NCBI RefSeq assembly: GCF_028275115.1
Contig: NZ_JAQCNH010000083.1
Span: 42,181-106,180 of the forward strand
Reading direction: 5' to 3'
Source: Halorientalis sp.
Lineage (GTDB): Archaea; Halobacteriota; Halobacteria; Halobacteriales; Haloarculaceae
Length of the DNA stretch: 64,000 nt
The position numbers and the translations under genes were made by a program. Each line of letters begins with the position of its first letter. The first letter of the stretch is position 1. The notes under the pieces are model-generated. The model did not search any database and was not told the DNA's origin. It saw only the letters and a program-made list of their open reading frames with translations. Below are positions 1-9,100 of this stretch, piece after piece.

Positions 1-232
1 TCGAACGTCCATCCCCGGGACACATCAGCAGAGATAAGTACACCTCGAACGGATTGTAACTTGGTGCTTCGACTTGGAGGGCCGGAGTACCGAATGGGCC
101 CAGTTCAGGGCGGCAAAACGGCCGATATTCGGCCGTTCGGGCCCGCTTTTCGACGATAGATAGCACGCTAACTGCGCTCGTGCGTCCAAACCGCCGGTGT
201 GACCAGTCGAAAATAAAATCGATACCCCGGTG

Positions 233-271
233 TTAACCAACAGAGCTACCCTCACACCATGTGTTGGTTAA
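233..271. promoter_or_regulatory. Long-spaced inverted repeat, possible operator
   Basis: TTAACCAACA at 233-242 is perfectly inverted as TGTTGGTTAA at 262-271, with a 19-base spacer. It sits just after an AT-rich, TATA-like stretch (about 209-222). Arms of 10 bases with about 1.5 helical turns between them suit a dimeric regulator. No clear gene follows, so its target is unknown. It could also be a decayed mobile-element end. Confidence 0.35.
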
Positions 272-591
272 AGAGAGAAACCGATGTCCGACGACCCACC
301 GAGGCCGACACGGACTCGACATCGATGACCGACGATTTCGATCCGAAGCGCTACGATGTAACACGCCCGCACCACGACGTGACATCCGGCCCACACAGCG
401 TTCGGCGGCCCCCAGCGGGAGCGACTCGATGGCGTCACACTGGACTCAGACCTCGTTCACAGACCCAGAAGACGACAGTGCCGTGGACCGTCTCGGGGCC
501 GCCTCCCGGCGCACTCCCCTCGACAGCCCGTGGAACGGGCTGGGGAGTAATCTGGAGGACACCCTGCCTCTACAGAGAAACAGGCCGAGTG

Positions 592-612
592 CCTCGGGGC
601 TTGACCCCGAGG
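592..612 (+). repeat. IS200/IS605-type end hairpin remnant
   Basis: Perfect hairpin with 8-bp stem CCTCGGGG/CCCCGAGG and 5-base loop CTTGA. It is the same hairpin as the one after the tnpB gene at 32273-33544, read on the plus strand here. The flanks (CTTCAC after the stem) only partly match the tnpB right end, so this is a solo, diverged copy. Confidence 0.6.
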
Positions 613-899
613 TACTTCACATCTCTCTCCACCGAGATACGTCCATCCGACCCCTCGAACACACGGTACTGAGTGTGCTGGTTTGAATACCGCCAGGCAC
701 GGAAATGAAAAAGCAAAAAAGACTGGAACCGAAAGTGTAATAATGACATTCGCTTGAGGGCAGCCGCCCGGGGGCGTTGCCGACCCGTCTGCCCTCCTGT
801 TTCAGTAACCACCCACAGTCAAAATCCACATCTGATGACGACCAGACAAAGAGACACACCACGGCACAACTCGACTCGTTGCGGGTTGGCCGGAGAACG

Positions 900-3392
900 A
901 TGACTGAGCGTTATTCGGAGTCCGCTCCAGCGACCGTCGACGAGATCGCCGACCTGACCGACCCGAAGTACTACCTGAACCGTGAACTGAGTCAACTCGA
1001 ATTCCAGAAACGCGTCCTGAACGAGGCCCTCGACGAGCGGACGCCGTTGCTCGAACGGGTTCGATTCCTCGGACTGTTCACGAAGAACATGGACGAATTC
1101 GTTATGAAGCGTGTCGGTGGACTCAAACAGCAGATAGAGGCCGGTGTCACCGAACAGTCCGTCGACGGTCGGACACCTCACGAGCAGTGGGTGGCGGTCC
1201 TCGAAACCATGCAGGGGATGTTCGACGACCAGATGGCCTGTTATCGTGACGAGATCAAACCGGCACTCGCCGAGGCGGGAATCGACATCGAGTCCTGGGA
1301 GGACCTCTCCGCGGCCGACCGCACCGACCTCCGGGAGTACTTCGAGGAGTCGGTGTTCCCGATTCTGACGCCGCTGAGCTTCGACCCGGCACATCCGTTC
1401 CCGTTCATCTCGAATCTCAGCCTCTCGCTCGGCGTGTTCGTCACCCGAGAGGATAGGGAGACGGACGTATTCACCCGTATCAAGATTCCGCCGAACCAGC
1501 CACGACTGATCGAAATCGAGGCCGGGAGCCGGTACATACTCATAGAGGAGTTGATTCGATCGAATCTCGACCTCCTCCTGCCCGATGTCGAGGTCCAGGA
1601 GACGGCGCTGTTTCGCCCGACACGGAACGCCGAAGTCCGGCGTGACGAGGAGGTCGCCGAAGACCTCATCGAGATGATCGAAGACGTCATCGAGCAGCGC
1701 CGATTCGCCTCGGTCGTCAGGCTCGAAGTGGAGGCGGGGATGTCCGAGCAGATGCGCGACCTCCTGACGAGACAGCTCGACCTCGATGAGCGAGAGGTGT
1801 TCGAGCACGACGGACCGCTCGGCTTTCGCGAGTTCATGCCGCTCACCGACCTGGACCGACCCGACCTGTCACTCTCACCGTGGACACCGCTTCCACATCC
1901 GCGCTTTGCCGGCGACGAGTGGAAGGGTGACAGCCTCTCGGACGGGCTTGACATCTTCGAGGCGATCCAAGAGAGAGACATCCTCCTCCACCACCCGTAC
2001 CACTCGTTCACCGGAACGGTCCAGGAGTTTCTGGACCGGGCGGCCACCGATCCGGACGTCCGTGCGATCAAAGCCGCAATTTACCGGACCGCATCGGACT
2101 CGAAGGTGATCCAGAGCCTCATCGACGCGGCCGAGAACGGCAAACAGGTCGCCGTGATGGTCGAACTCAAAGCTCGCTTCGACGAGGAGAACAATCTGGA
2201 GTGGGTCAGGAAACTCGAAGAGGAGGGTATTCACGTCGCGTACGGAACCCGGGGGCTGAAAACCCACACGAAGACGGCACTCGTCGTCCGTGCCGAAGAC
2301 GACGGGATGCAGCTGTACTCACACGTGGCCACCGGCAACTATCACTCCGAGACGGCCAAAGGCTACGTCGACCTGGGACTGCTGACGGCGAACCGAGACA
2401 TCGGTCGCGACCTGGCGAAGCTGTTCAATTTCTACACCGGCCCGTCGATCGACGAAGAGTTCAGCGAACTCCTCATCGCCCCGGTGACGATGCGGGACGA
2501 GTTCACGCGCATGATTCGGCGAGAAGCAGACCACGCCAGGGCCGGCCGGCGCGCCCGGATCGTGGCCAAGGTGAACGCGCTCGAAGACCCGAAAATCGTC
2601 GAAGAACTCTACCGCGCATCCATCGCCGGCGTCGACATCGACCTCATCGTCAGGGATATCTGCCGACTCCGCCCGGGCCTCGAAGACGTGAGCGAGACGG
2701 TCTCGGTGTACAGCGTCGTCGGTCGGTTTCTCGAACATTCACGCATCTTCTACTTCGAGAACGGTGGTGAGCCGGAGTACTACACTGGTTCGGCGGACTG
2801 GATGACTCGGAACCTCGACAACCGCGTTGAGGCCGTGACACCCATCGAGGACGTCGAAATCCGCCGACAGCTCCGATATATTCTGGAGATAATGCTCGCT
2901 GACAATCGGAAATGCTGGGAGATGCAGTCCGACGGGACCTACGTCCAGCGCCGTCCGGACGCGGACGAACCCGAACGGAACACACAGCAGTTGCTCATGC
3001 AGAACACGCTGGAGGAGCTGCACGCCGACGACGACCTCGGCGTGGAAACGACCGCCTCGCCACCGACCGAAACCGAACTGCTGGTCGCGCCGACCGAGGA
3101 GCGAGCGGACGTGGCCGAGGCCGAGCGACCGGACGCGGAGTCCACCCCGAACGGCGGCCAGCCGGTCGAGAGCGGTTCAGCGGGTCACTCGGCAGGAGCC
3201 GTGCGTGACACCGGGCCGGGAGCCGACGACGACCTGCCAGAGGCGATGGACCGCCACCGCGACCGGTGGTACGTTCCCGACAGTGATACCTACTCGTTCG
3301 CCGTTAGGACGCCCGACGGTGGCCGTGCGTATCGAAAGACCGCCGATTCAGCCGCTGCCCTCGTCGCCGAGTACTACGAGAACGATAGCTGA
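900..3392 (+). CDS. ppk1: Polyphosphate kinase (PPK1)
   Basis: 830-residue PPK1, which reversibly transfers the terminal phosphate of ATP to polyphosphate. The N-terminal NRELSQLEFQKRVL signature is followed by the middle domain and both phospholipase-D-like catalytic domains. The likely catalytic histidines are H456 (KTHTK) and H613 (LEHSR). ATG at 900, preceded by GGAG, is preferred because the frame upstream reads as non-coding. The core ends near residue 700. About 130 extra residues follow: an acidic linker, then a small basic and aromatic module (RWYVPDSDTYSFAVRTPDGG), which is unusual for the family. The gene is bracketed by IS-type end hairpins at 592 and 3463 in opposite orientation, so transposon-linked transfer is possible. 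Confidence 0.95.
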   Translation: MTERYSESAPATVDEIADLTDPKYYLNRELSQLEFQKRVLNEALDERTPLLERVRFLGLFTKNMDEFVMKRVGGLKQQIEAGVTEQSVDGRTPHEQWVAVLETMQGMFDDQMACYRDEIKPALAEAGIDIESWEDLSAADRTDLREYFEESVFPILTPLSFDPAHPFPFISNLSLSLGVFVTREDRETDVFTRIKIPPNQPRLIEIEAGSRYILIEELIRSNLDLLLPDVEVQETALFRPTRNAEVRRDEEVAEDLIEMIEDVIEQRRFASVVRLEVEAGMSEQMRDLLTRQLDLDEREVFEHDGPLGFREFMPLTDLDRPDLSLSPWTPLPHPRFAGDEWKGDSLSDGLDIFEAIQERDILLHHPYHSFTGTVQEFLDRAATDPDVRAIKAAIYRTASDSKVIQSLIDAAENGKQVAVMVELKARFDEENNLEWVRKLEEEGIHVAYGTRGLKTHTKTALVVRAEDDGMQLYSHVATGNYHSETAKGYVDLGLLTANRDIGRDLAKLFNFYTGPSIDEEFSELLIAPVTMRDEFTRMIRREADHARAGRRARIVAKVNALEDPKIVEELYRASIAGVDIDLIVRDICRLRPGLEDVSETVSVYSVVGRFLEHSRIFYFENGGEPEYYTGSADWMTRNLDNRVEAVTPIEDVEIRRQLRYILEIMLADNRKCWEMQSDGTYVQRRPDADEPERNTQQLLMQNTLEELHADDDLGVETTASPPTETELLVAPTEERADVAEAERPDAESTPNGGQPVESGSAGHSAGAVRDTGPGADDDLPEAMDRHRDRWYVPDSDTYSFAVRTPDGGRAYRKTADSAAALVAEYYENDS

Positions 3393-3771
3393 CGGGTGCT
3401 ACCCTTTGCCCCGCCCCGCTTCCACGAGCGGAGAGGCTGGCCGGCCGCCGTCAGGTCAATCGCCTCGGGGTCAAGCCCCGAGGCTCGTCAGTGGACTCCC
3501 GCTCTAAAGCTCGTCTGCCGGGGCCGTGACGTTGGGACTCGTCTCGATGCCGTGTGGCCCAGCCGCTGACGCGACGCCACCGAGACGCCGTCTCGACTTC
3601 TCTCCGGACACATCGGGCGCTCGCGGATACCCGAAACCTCGACCTGTGGGTACCCAACCAGGAGTCCAGACGGAGTGGGCTCTGTGTCGATGACCCGGGA
3701 CGGCGTGGTACCGAGGCAGTTTCTCGGCCGCGGTCACTGATTTTTTCACCCGTCGCGGGAACTGACCGAAC
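3393..3771. other. Intergenic region with solo TnpB right end
   Basis: Holds the 56-base TnpB right-end copy (3452-3507). Upstream of it on the minus strand, a short frame ending ETSPNVTAPADEL-stop resembles the tail of haloarchaeal TnpB proteins, but only the last codons can be related. The AT-rich stretch TTTTTTCACC near 3741-3750 may be the promoter of the gene at 3772. Nothing else is recognisable. Confidence 0.5.
3452..3507 (-). mobile_element. Solo IS200/IS605 (TnpB) right end, omega-RNA-like scaffold
   Basis: These 56 bases match the 3' end of the tnpB element at 32221-32276 at 53 of 56 positions, on the same strand. The match covers the TnpB stop codon, the linker GAGTCCACTGAC and the 8-bp-stem hairpin, and ends at TTGACCTG. 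In TnpB systems this part is the 3' scaffold of the guide RNA, and the adjoining flank is the guide. No tnpB gene remains here. Whether it is transcribed is not visible. Confidence 0.7.
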
Positions 3772-4131
3772 ATGGGACTCGTCGACAGTCTGGTGGTTTT
3801 CCTCGTGAGCCTGCTGATTGGGGCGCTTGGAATCCACGTCGGTGCGCGAATCGTGACCGGCGAAAACGACTACGCACACGCGGTCTGGACGGCGCTGCTC
3901 GGCGCGATACTCTGGAGCGTCGTCGGCTTCCTCTTCGGCTGGATTCCCGGTCTCGGCCCTGTCCTCGTGTTTCTGGCGTATCTCGGCGTTATCAGACGCC
4001 GGTACTCTGGGGGCTGGCTCTCGGCTGCCGCTATCGCCTTGGTCGCCTGGGCTGCGGCCATTCTGGTCCTCTCCCTACTCGTCGGAGCCGGCGTGACCGA
4101 GTTCGACGCGTTTGGCATTCCGGGAATCTGA
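3772..4131 (+). CDS. Small integral membrane protein
   Basis: 119 residues with about four hydrophobic segments (residues 4-24, 36-56, 60-76 and 84-106), short charged loops and a YLGVIRRRY basic loop. ATG at 3772 follows an AT-rich stretch about 25 bases upstream, which fits a leaderless transcript. It resembles the many four-helix membrane proteins of unknown function in haloarchaea. No catalytic motif is seen. Its neighbours give no functional hint. Confidence 0.75.
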   Translation: MGLVDSLVVFLVSLLIGALGIHVGARIVTGENDYAHAVWTALLGAILWSVVGFLFGWIPGLGPVLVFLAYLGVIRRRYSGGWLSAAAIALVAWAAAILVLSLLVGAGVTEFDAFGIPGI

Positions 4132-4224
4132 GCGACAACCGGCGTGGTCGACCGACCGAACGCCGCCTTCCTCCGTCCTGACGATGCGGTGTTCACGCTG
4201 CCGTGCCGGTCGTGCGGCGCGGGC

Positions 4225-6066
4225 TCACTCGTCGGTCACATGGGGTGAGGACTCGGCCGCGAGCGCGCGGGCTCGCTCCGTGAGCAGCCCCGTGAGGTCG
4301 GTATCCTGTGCCGCTGCCCGTGTCTCGAGCAGCGCCGCGGTCGCGCCGTCGAGTGTGAGGGTGACCTCTCTGTCCTCGTCGGGGAGGTCGAGGGCCACGC
4401 GGAGTGCATCCTCGAGGAACGCGGCCGGCGACTCGTAGGTTCCATTCGGGCCACACAGCGCCTTGACCAGCGGCTCGTTCGACCCGAAGTCGACCGCGAT
4501 CGGCGCCGTCTCGTCGGCCGTTACAGCCGTCGTCGTCGGCTCAATACCGTCGACGGAGCGTTTCAGGTGCGCGGAAACCGCCTCGTCGACGAACGAGTCG
4601 CCCTCCTGGGTCGCGAAGGTGGCGACGGTCGCGTTGATGCTGAGGGTCTCGGCGGGCGCCTCGGCCGTTCGGTCGCGCTCGGTTGCGGAACCGCCGTCGG
4701 CTTCCGTCTTCGTGGTGTGTGTCGCCGACGCGCCGACGTCGGGTACATCGTCCGCCTCGCCCGAACTGTCGGCATCCGTCTCGTCGTGTTCGGTTGCCGC
4801 GGCCTGGGCCGCGGTCGCGTCGACCGGTGTCTCGACCGGACGCCAGCGGTCACCGGCGTCCAGAACCGACGAGACGGCGTCCGGTTCCAGATACGTAATG
4901 GGCCCGTCGTCGAGCGTGGCCGACACCGCGGTCTCGAACTCGTCGGGAGCGGTTCCGAAGACCCCGCCGGTCGTCCCGACGAGGAGGTGCGGCCAGGGTC
5001 TGTCGGGCCCCGCGACTTTGACGCCGTCCTCGTACCGCGCCCAGATATCGGTCGTCGCGTTCCAGTCTCGGGCGCACTCGGTCACCTCGAACCCGTAGAG
5101 GGTCTCATCGAGGCGAACGAAGACGAGATCTCCAGGATCGACCTGCTTCCACGCCGCCTGCTGGTCGTCCGGGAGCCCCCAGACGTATCCTTCCGAAACG
5201 TCGACGTCGCTGATGACTCCCGCGTCGTCGGTCTGCTGTGTGACCGTCGACGCCGCCGCGTCGCGGGTCGTCCCCCCGTCCGGGACCACGTACAGCACGC
5301 CCGGGTCACCCGAGTCGTGGTTACTCGCCGCTTCGACGAGGTCCGGGAGAAACTCCTTCGCGATGTCGACCCAGTCCGCGTTGTGGTCGCCCACGCCCTG
5401 GATGAGGCCGTGGTACGTCTTGGATTCGAGCAACCGCTCGTTGGCCTCGAAGAACGCCCGCATGACCGTCTCGGGGTCGTGGTCCGCGTCGAGGTAGTAG
5501 ACCGGTTCGGGGCGGCCACCGCCGGCGTCGGCGCTCGACCGCCCGGCCCTGATCACGAACTTCCACATCCCGTGCTGGCGGTCGCTCGCGTCGCTCCCGA
5601 GCGGCATCTCCGAACTCGGTGTCGGGCCGTGTTCACGGAGGTGGCGGATGTTCTTCGTGGCCGCACGCTCCGGCGGCGGTTCGACGCCGGCGAAATTGTA
5701 CTGCCGCGTGGTCGGTTCGACGCCCGCTTGTTCCAGCGCGATCACCAGCGAGCCAAACAGCCGTTCGTACGCCGCGGGCCGGTACTCCCCTTCCTCGGCG
5801 ATTCTGTTTTTCGTCACCGTGTCCCCGTCCGCAGCCAGTCTGTGGAGGTCGGCGAGCAAATCCGCCCGGTCTGTGTTGGGCGGGGACAGTCCCTCAGCCG
5901 CGTCGGCCGCTGCCAGCGCCTCGTACCAACTCCCGAACGTGTCCACGTACTCCCGGACTCCAGCCGAACACTCCGCCGTCACCGTCTCGATCGATGGGCT
6001 ACCCGCCACCCCTGCCGCGACTGCCCGGAGGTCGTCGACGAGTGTCGCCCGTTCGAAATCGCTCAT
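4225..6066 (-). CDS. HNR-repeat / PUA(EVE)-like protein with C-terminal RHH-like modules
   Basis: 613 residues from ATG 6066 (MSDFERATLV); an in-frame ATG at 6108 is possible. Residues 5-55 and 63-115 are two tandem repeats of the homing-endonuclease-associated type. Each has an L-x-DL-x-x-(L/V)A start and ends in FGSW-x-x-AL or FGS-x-x-x-AL. No HNH or LAGLIDADG nuclease is present. Residues 120-280 include a winged-helix-like stretch. Residues 285-375 (VWGLPDDQ..., GDLVFVRLDETLYGFEV) look like a PUA/EVE-type fold, the class that includes readers of modified bases. After a low-complexity acidic linker, residues 472-613 form three beta-alpha-alpha modules matching the tail of the divergent helicase. 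It shares a 114-bp promoter region with that helicase. Role inferred: DNA recognition partner. Confidence 0.8.
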   Translation of the reverse strand: MSDFERATLVDDLRAVAAGVAGSPSIETVTAECSAGVREYVDTFGSWYEALAAADAAEGLSPPNTDRADLLADLHRLAADGDTVTKNRIAEEGEYRPAAYERLFGSLVIALEQAGVEPTTRQYNFAGVEPPPERAATKNIRHLREHGPTPSSEMPLGSDASDRQHGMWKFVIRAGRSSADAGGGRPEPVYYLDADHDPETVMRAFFEANERLLESKTYHGLIQGVGDHNADWVDIAKEFLPDLVEAASNHDSGDPGVLYVVPDGGTTRDAAASTVTQQTDDAGVISDVDVSEGYVWGLPDDQQAAWKQVDPGDLVFVRLDETLYGFEVTECARDWNATTDIWARYEDGVKVAGPDRPWPHLLVGTTGGVFGTAPDEFETAVSATLDDGPITYLEPDAVSSVLDAGDRWRPVETPVDATAAQAAATEHDETDADSSGEADDVPDVGASATHTTKTEADGGSATERDRTAEAPAETLSINATVATFATQEGDSFVDEAVSAHLKRSVDGIEPTTTAVTADETAPIAVDFGSNEPLVKALCGPNGTYESPAAFLEDALRVALDLPDEDREVTLTLDGATAALLETRAAAQDTDLTGLLTERARALAAESSPHVTDE

Positions 6067-6180
6067 GGGCGTGTACAACGACCGTCGGAATGTATCAGTT
6101 TCCCTCAACGACGGGATGGGGAAAGTTATTATCGTGCGTTACGTTGTCAAATACAGTTCACACGTCAGTGGGAAGTACGA
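6067..6180. promoter_or_regulatory. Divergent promoter of the reader gene and the helicase operon
   Basis: This 114-bp gap separates the two divergent starts. AT-rich elements AAAGTTATTATC (6124-6135) and GTCAAATACAG (6147-6157) are the likely TATA boxes. The second lies about 26 bases ahead of the helicase ATG, which suits a leaderless transcript. Confidence 0.5.
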
Positions 6181-9100
6181 ATGCCGGGAAACGATCCGCT
6201 TCAGGCGAAAACCGACGACACCACACCGGCGGCACAGTTCGAGAACGACCGTCTCGACCGTGACGGGATAGAGCCGACGCAGTATCCGGCGCAGGTCGAC
6301 CGGGCCGCGCTCGACCTCTGTCGCGGAATCGCCGTCGGGCAGACCGACGACCACCGTGACATCGGCGGAACAATCAGCAGTTGGAACTTCAAAGAGGCGA
6401 CCGGCGAGTTCTACGTCGATGGCCTCCAGGCGATCGCCGGCGAGGATTCGGGGCTGGCCGGGACGCTCGCAGACTACGACCCGGCGACGATCGGCGACCT
6501 CGCCTATCAACTCAACGCGCTCCGGCACACGCTCGGAACCGACGACGGCGCGATGGACATCGACCGGGCGCTGGAAGCGATCACCGAGAAGACCGCCGCG
6601 GCGGCGATCGAGGAGTCCGTCAAAACCGGCGGCGAAGCGGGGGCTGGGCTTCGCTCGCTCCGGGGGACCGACTCCGTCGGAGAACTCACGGCACGGCTGT
6701 TCTCCGACCCACGTGTCGACGCCTACGCCCAGGCGCTCATCGACCGGCTGCCGGGGTCGCGGGCGAGCCGGGCCGACCTTGTCGAGCAGCTCGACGCACC
6801 CCGGATGACGACGCCGCTGTGGACCCACCAGCGGGAGGCGCTCGCACGGTGGCAGGACAACGGCCAGTTCGGCTACGTCGACATGGCGACTGCGACCGGC
6901 AAGACCGTCCTCGGGCTCGCGGCGCTGTCGCTCCGGTACGACACCCTCCACCCGACCGACCGGGCGGCGCTCGACGTGCCAACCGAGGGGGCGGACTCGA
7001 CACCGGACGTCCCGTCCGACCCACGGGTGCTCATCGTCGCCGGGACCGACCTCATCCTCGACCAGTGGCGCACCCAGTTCGACGAGCACCTCGACATCCC
7101 CACGACACGGACTCGACCCACGGGCGACGACGAGCGAACCATCGAGCTCTCCTGGGGGACGGTCGAGTTCCGGACGGCTCAGGGGCTGTTGGACGTGACT
7201 TGGTTCGACGACTACGACCTCGTCGTCCTGGACGAGGCGCACCGGTACACGCGGTCGAAACGCGGCGGGCGCGGCTGGGGCGACCTGTTCGAGTCACTGA
7301 CCGACGGCGCGAACGCGGTCCTGGCCATGTCCGGCTCCATCGACGACGGCTGGGTGGGGGACCCGGACGCCAAGGACGCCCTCGACGACGTTCTGCCCCG
7401 CTGTTATCGGTACGACGTGGCACAGGCCCGCCAGGATGGCGTCATCGCGGACTTCTCCTGGACGGTCCGCTACCTCCCGGCGACCGGTGACCGGGTCGAC
7501 CGCGTCGCCAGTCAGACCCGCATCACCACCGCCGGCTACGACGCCGCGACCGGCCGTCTCGACGCCGACGCGCTGGGTGTCGACGCCGACACACTCCCCG
7601 CGGACGTCGTCGATTACGACGACCTCCGGTCGCTCGTCCAGTCGAACGACGGCGGGGACCTGCGGAGCCGCTCCAGCGCGTTCGACGCGTTCGCCTCGGC
7701 GTTGCTCGCCCGGAAACCCCTCCGCTGGAACACTACCCCGGACGACGACGCGATCGCCGACCTCGTCGCCGAGCACGCACCGGCAGAGAAGACCGTCGTA
7801 CTGGTCCGTTCCTACAAGGGTGCACGACGTTTGGGTGACCGACTGGTCTCACGCCACGGTATGGCCGAAGCGGACCTGTTCGTGTTCGACGACAGCGACG
7901 CGGACCGCCTCGGGACCGTCGAGCGGTTCAACGCGGCCGACCACGGTGTCATCATCGGTCCGGGGGACCTCCTCGGAACCGGAGTAGACATGCCAGACGC
8001 CGAGGTCGCGGTGAACGTCTCTCGTGGCGGCGTGAACGCCTCGCTCGTCCAGCGGATCGGCCGTATCCTGCGGAACCCCTCCGGCGAGAAGACGGCCGAG
8101 TTCCACCACCTCATCGCACAGCCGACCGAGCCCGACGCGATCGATTTCGTCGACGACGGTGCCAAACTGCTCGAGCGGGCGGCCTCGTTCCGTGCCCTCG
8201 GGAAGACATTCCGTGAGGCGCCGCTGTTTCGCGCCCACCCGGAGACCGACACAGTACTCGCCGATCTTGAGGACGGCGGCGTTGAACTGCTCGAACGGGT
8301 CGAGGACGAACGCCTGCTGGTCGACACAGAGGCGGCACACGAACACCTCCGGTCGTTGCAGGCCCACATCTACGATACGCAGGTGGCCCACGACGCGGAC
8401 GAACCACGCACGACACCGGCGCTGACGGACTGGACGAGCGCCGGGGCGGCCGCGGACGCCGACGACGAGCGACTGTATCCCGAACGCAACGACGCGTACG
8501 AGCAGTACCGCCTGACGCTGAGCCCATACCGCGCGTGCAAAGCGGTCGCGACGAACCTGTACGACGCCGAGGTGGACATCGAGGAGGCCGACGACGGGTA
8601 TCGTGTCGCCGTGGACGACGAACGACTATCCGACACGGAGTTACACGCCGAGTTGAGATACTGGCTGAACGCGTACCGGAACTGGCGCGAGCGGTGTGAC
8701 AACCGCGACGGGAGCGGCGAACCGGGGTCGCTCCCGCAGTACCGGAGCGAGTGGCCCGAGCCGCCGGACGGCGAGGCCGTGATGCTCCCCCGGGAGGTCG
8801 TCGCCGAGATCGGCGTTTCCTACGCCGAAGCCGACCCGATCTTCCTGCCCGTCGAGGACGGCGAGCCTTACGCCCTCCCGCTCCCGGACGGTCGGTACCT
8901 GACTGTCGATGGAATCGTCGACGAGCCCCAGCCCGAAGACGACAGGTCGGCCGCCGACCCGGCCACCACCGACGAGACGGCAGACGACGGTGGCTCGGCC
9001 GCCACAGGGGCCGAGGCAGCGACCGAGACTGACGCCACCGCCGGGCAGCCGGCCGTCACCGTCAATAGTCTCCTGCTCACCGCCGCCGAAGCCAGGGACG

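Larger units (their letters stand above)
1..899. other. Region without a convincing gene; promoter-like and IS-end remnants
   Basis: No reading frame here has a convincing haloarchaeal protein composition. Two overlapping plus-strand frames start near 259-261, but they are rich in Arg, Pro and Ser and look like non-coding translation. An AT-rich stretch near 209-222 is followed by an inverted repeat at 233-271. A TnpB-type end hairpin lies at 592-612. The frame that includes 429-560 has a short acidic stretch, so a decayed gene is possible. Confidence 0.5.

Noticed and set aside
4567..6180. Upstream extension of the SF2 helicase frame
   Set aside because: The frame is open, but this part lies antisense to the reader-like gene, is Arg/Val-rich and would run through the divergent promoter. 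ATG 6181 fits the family start.
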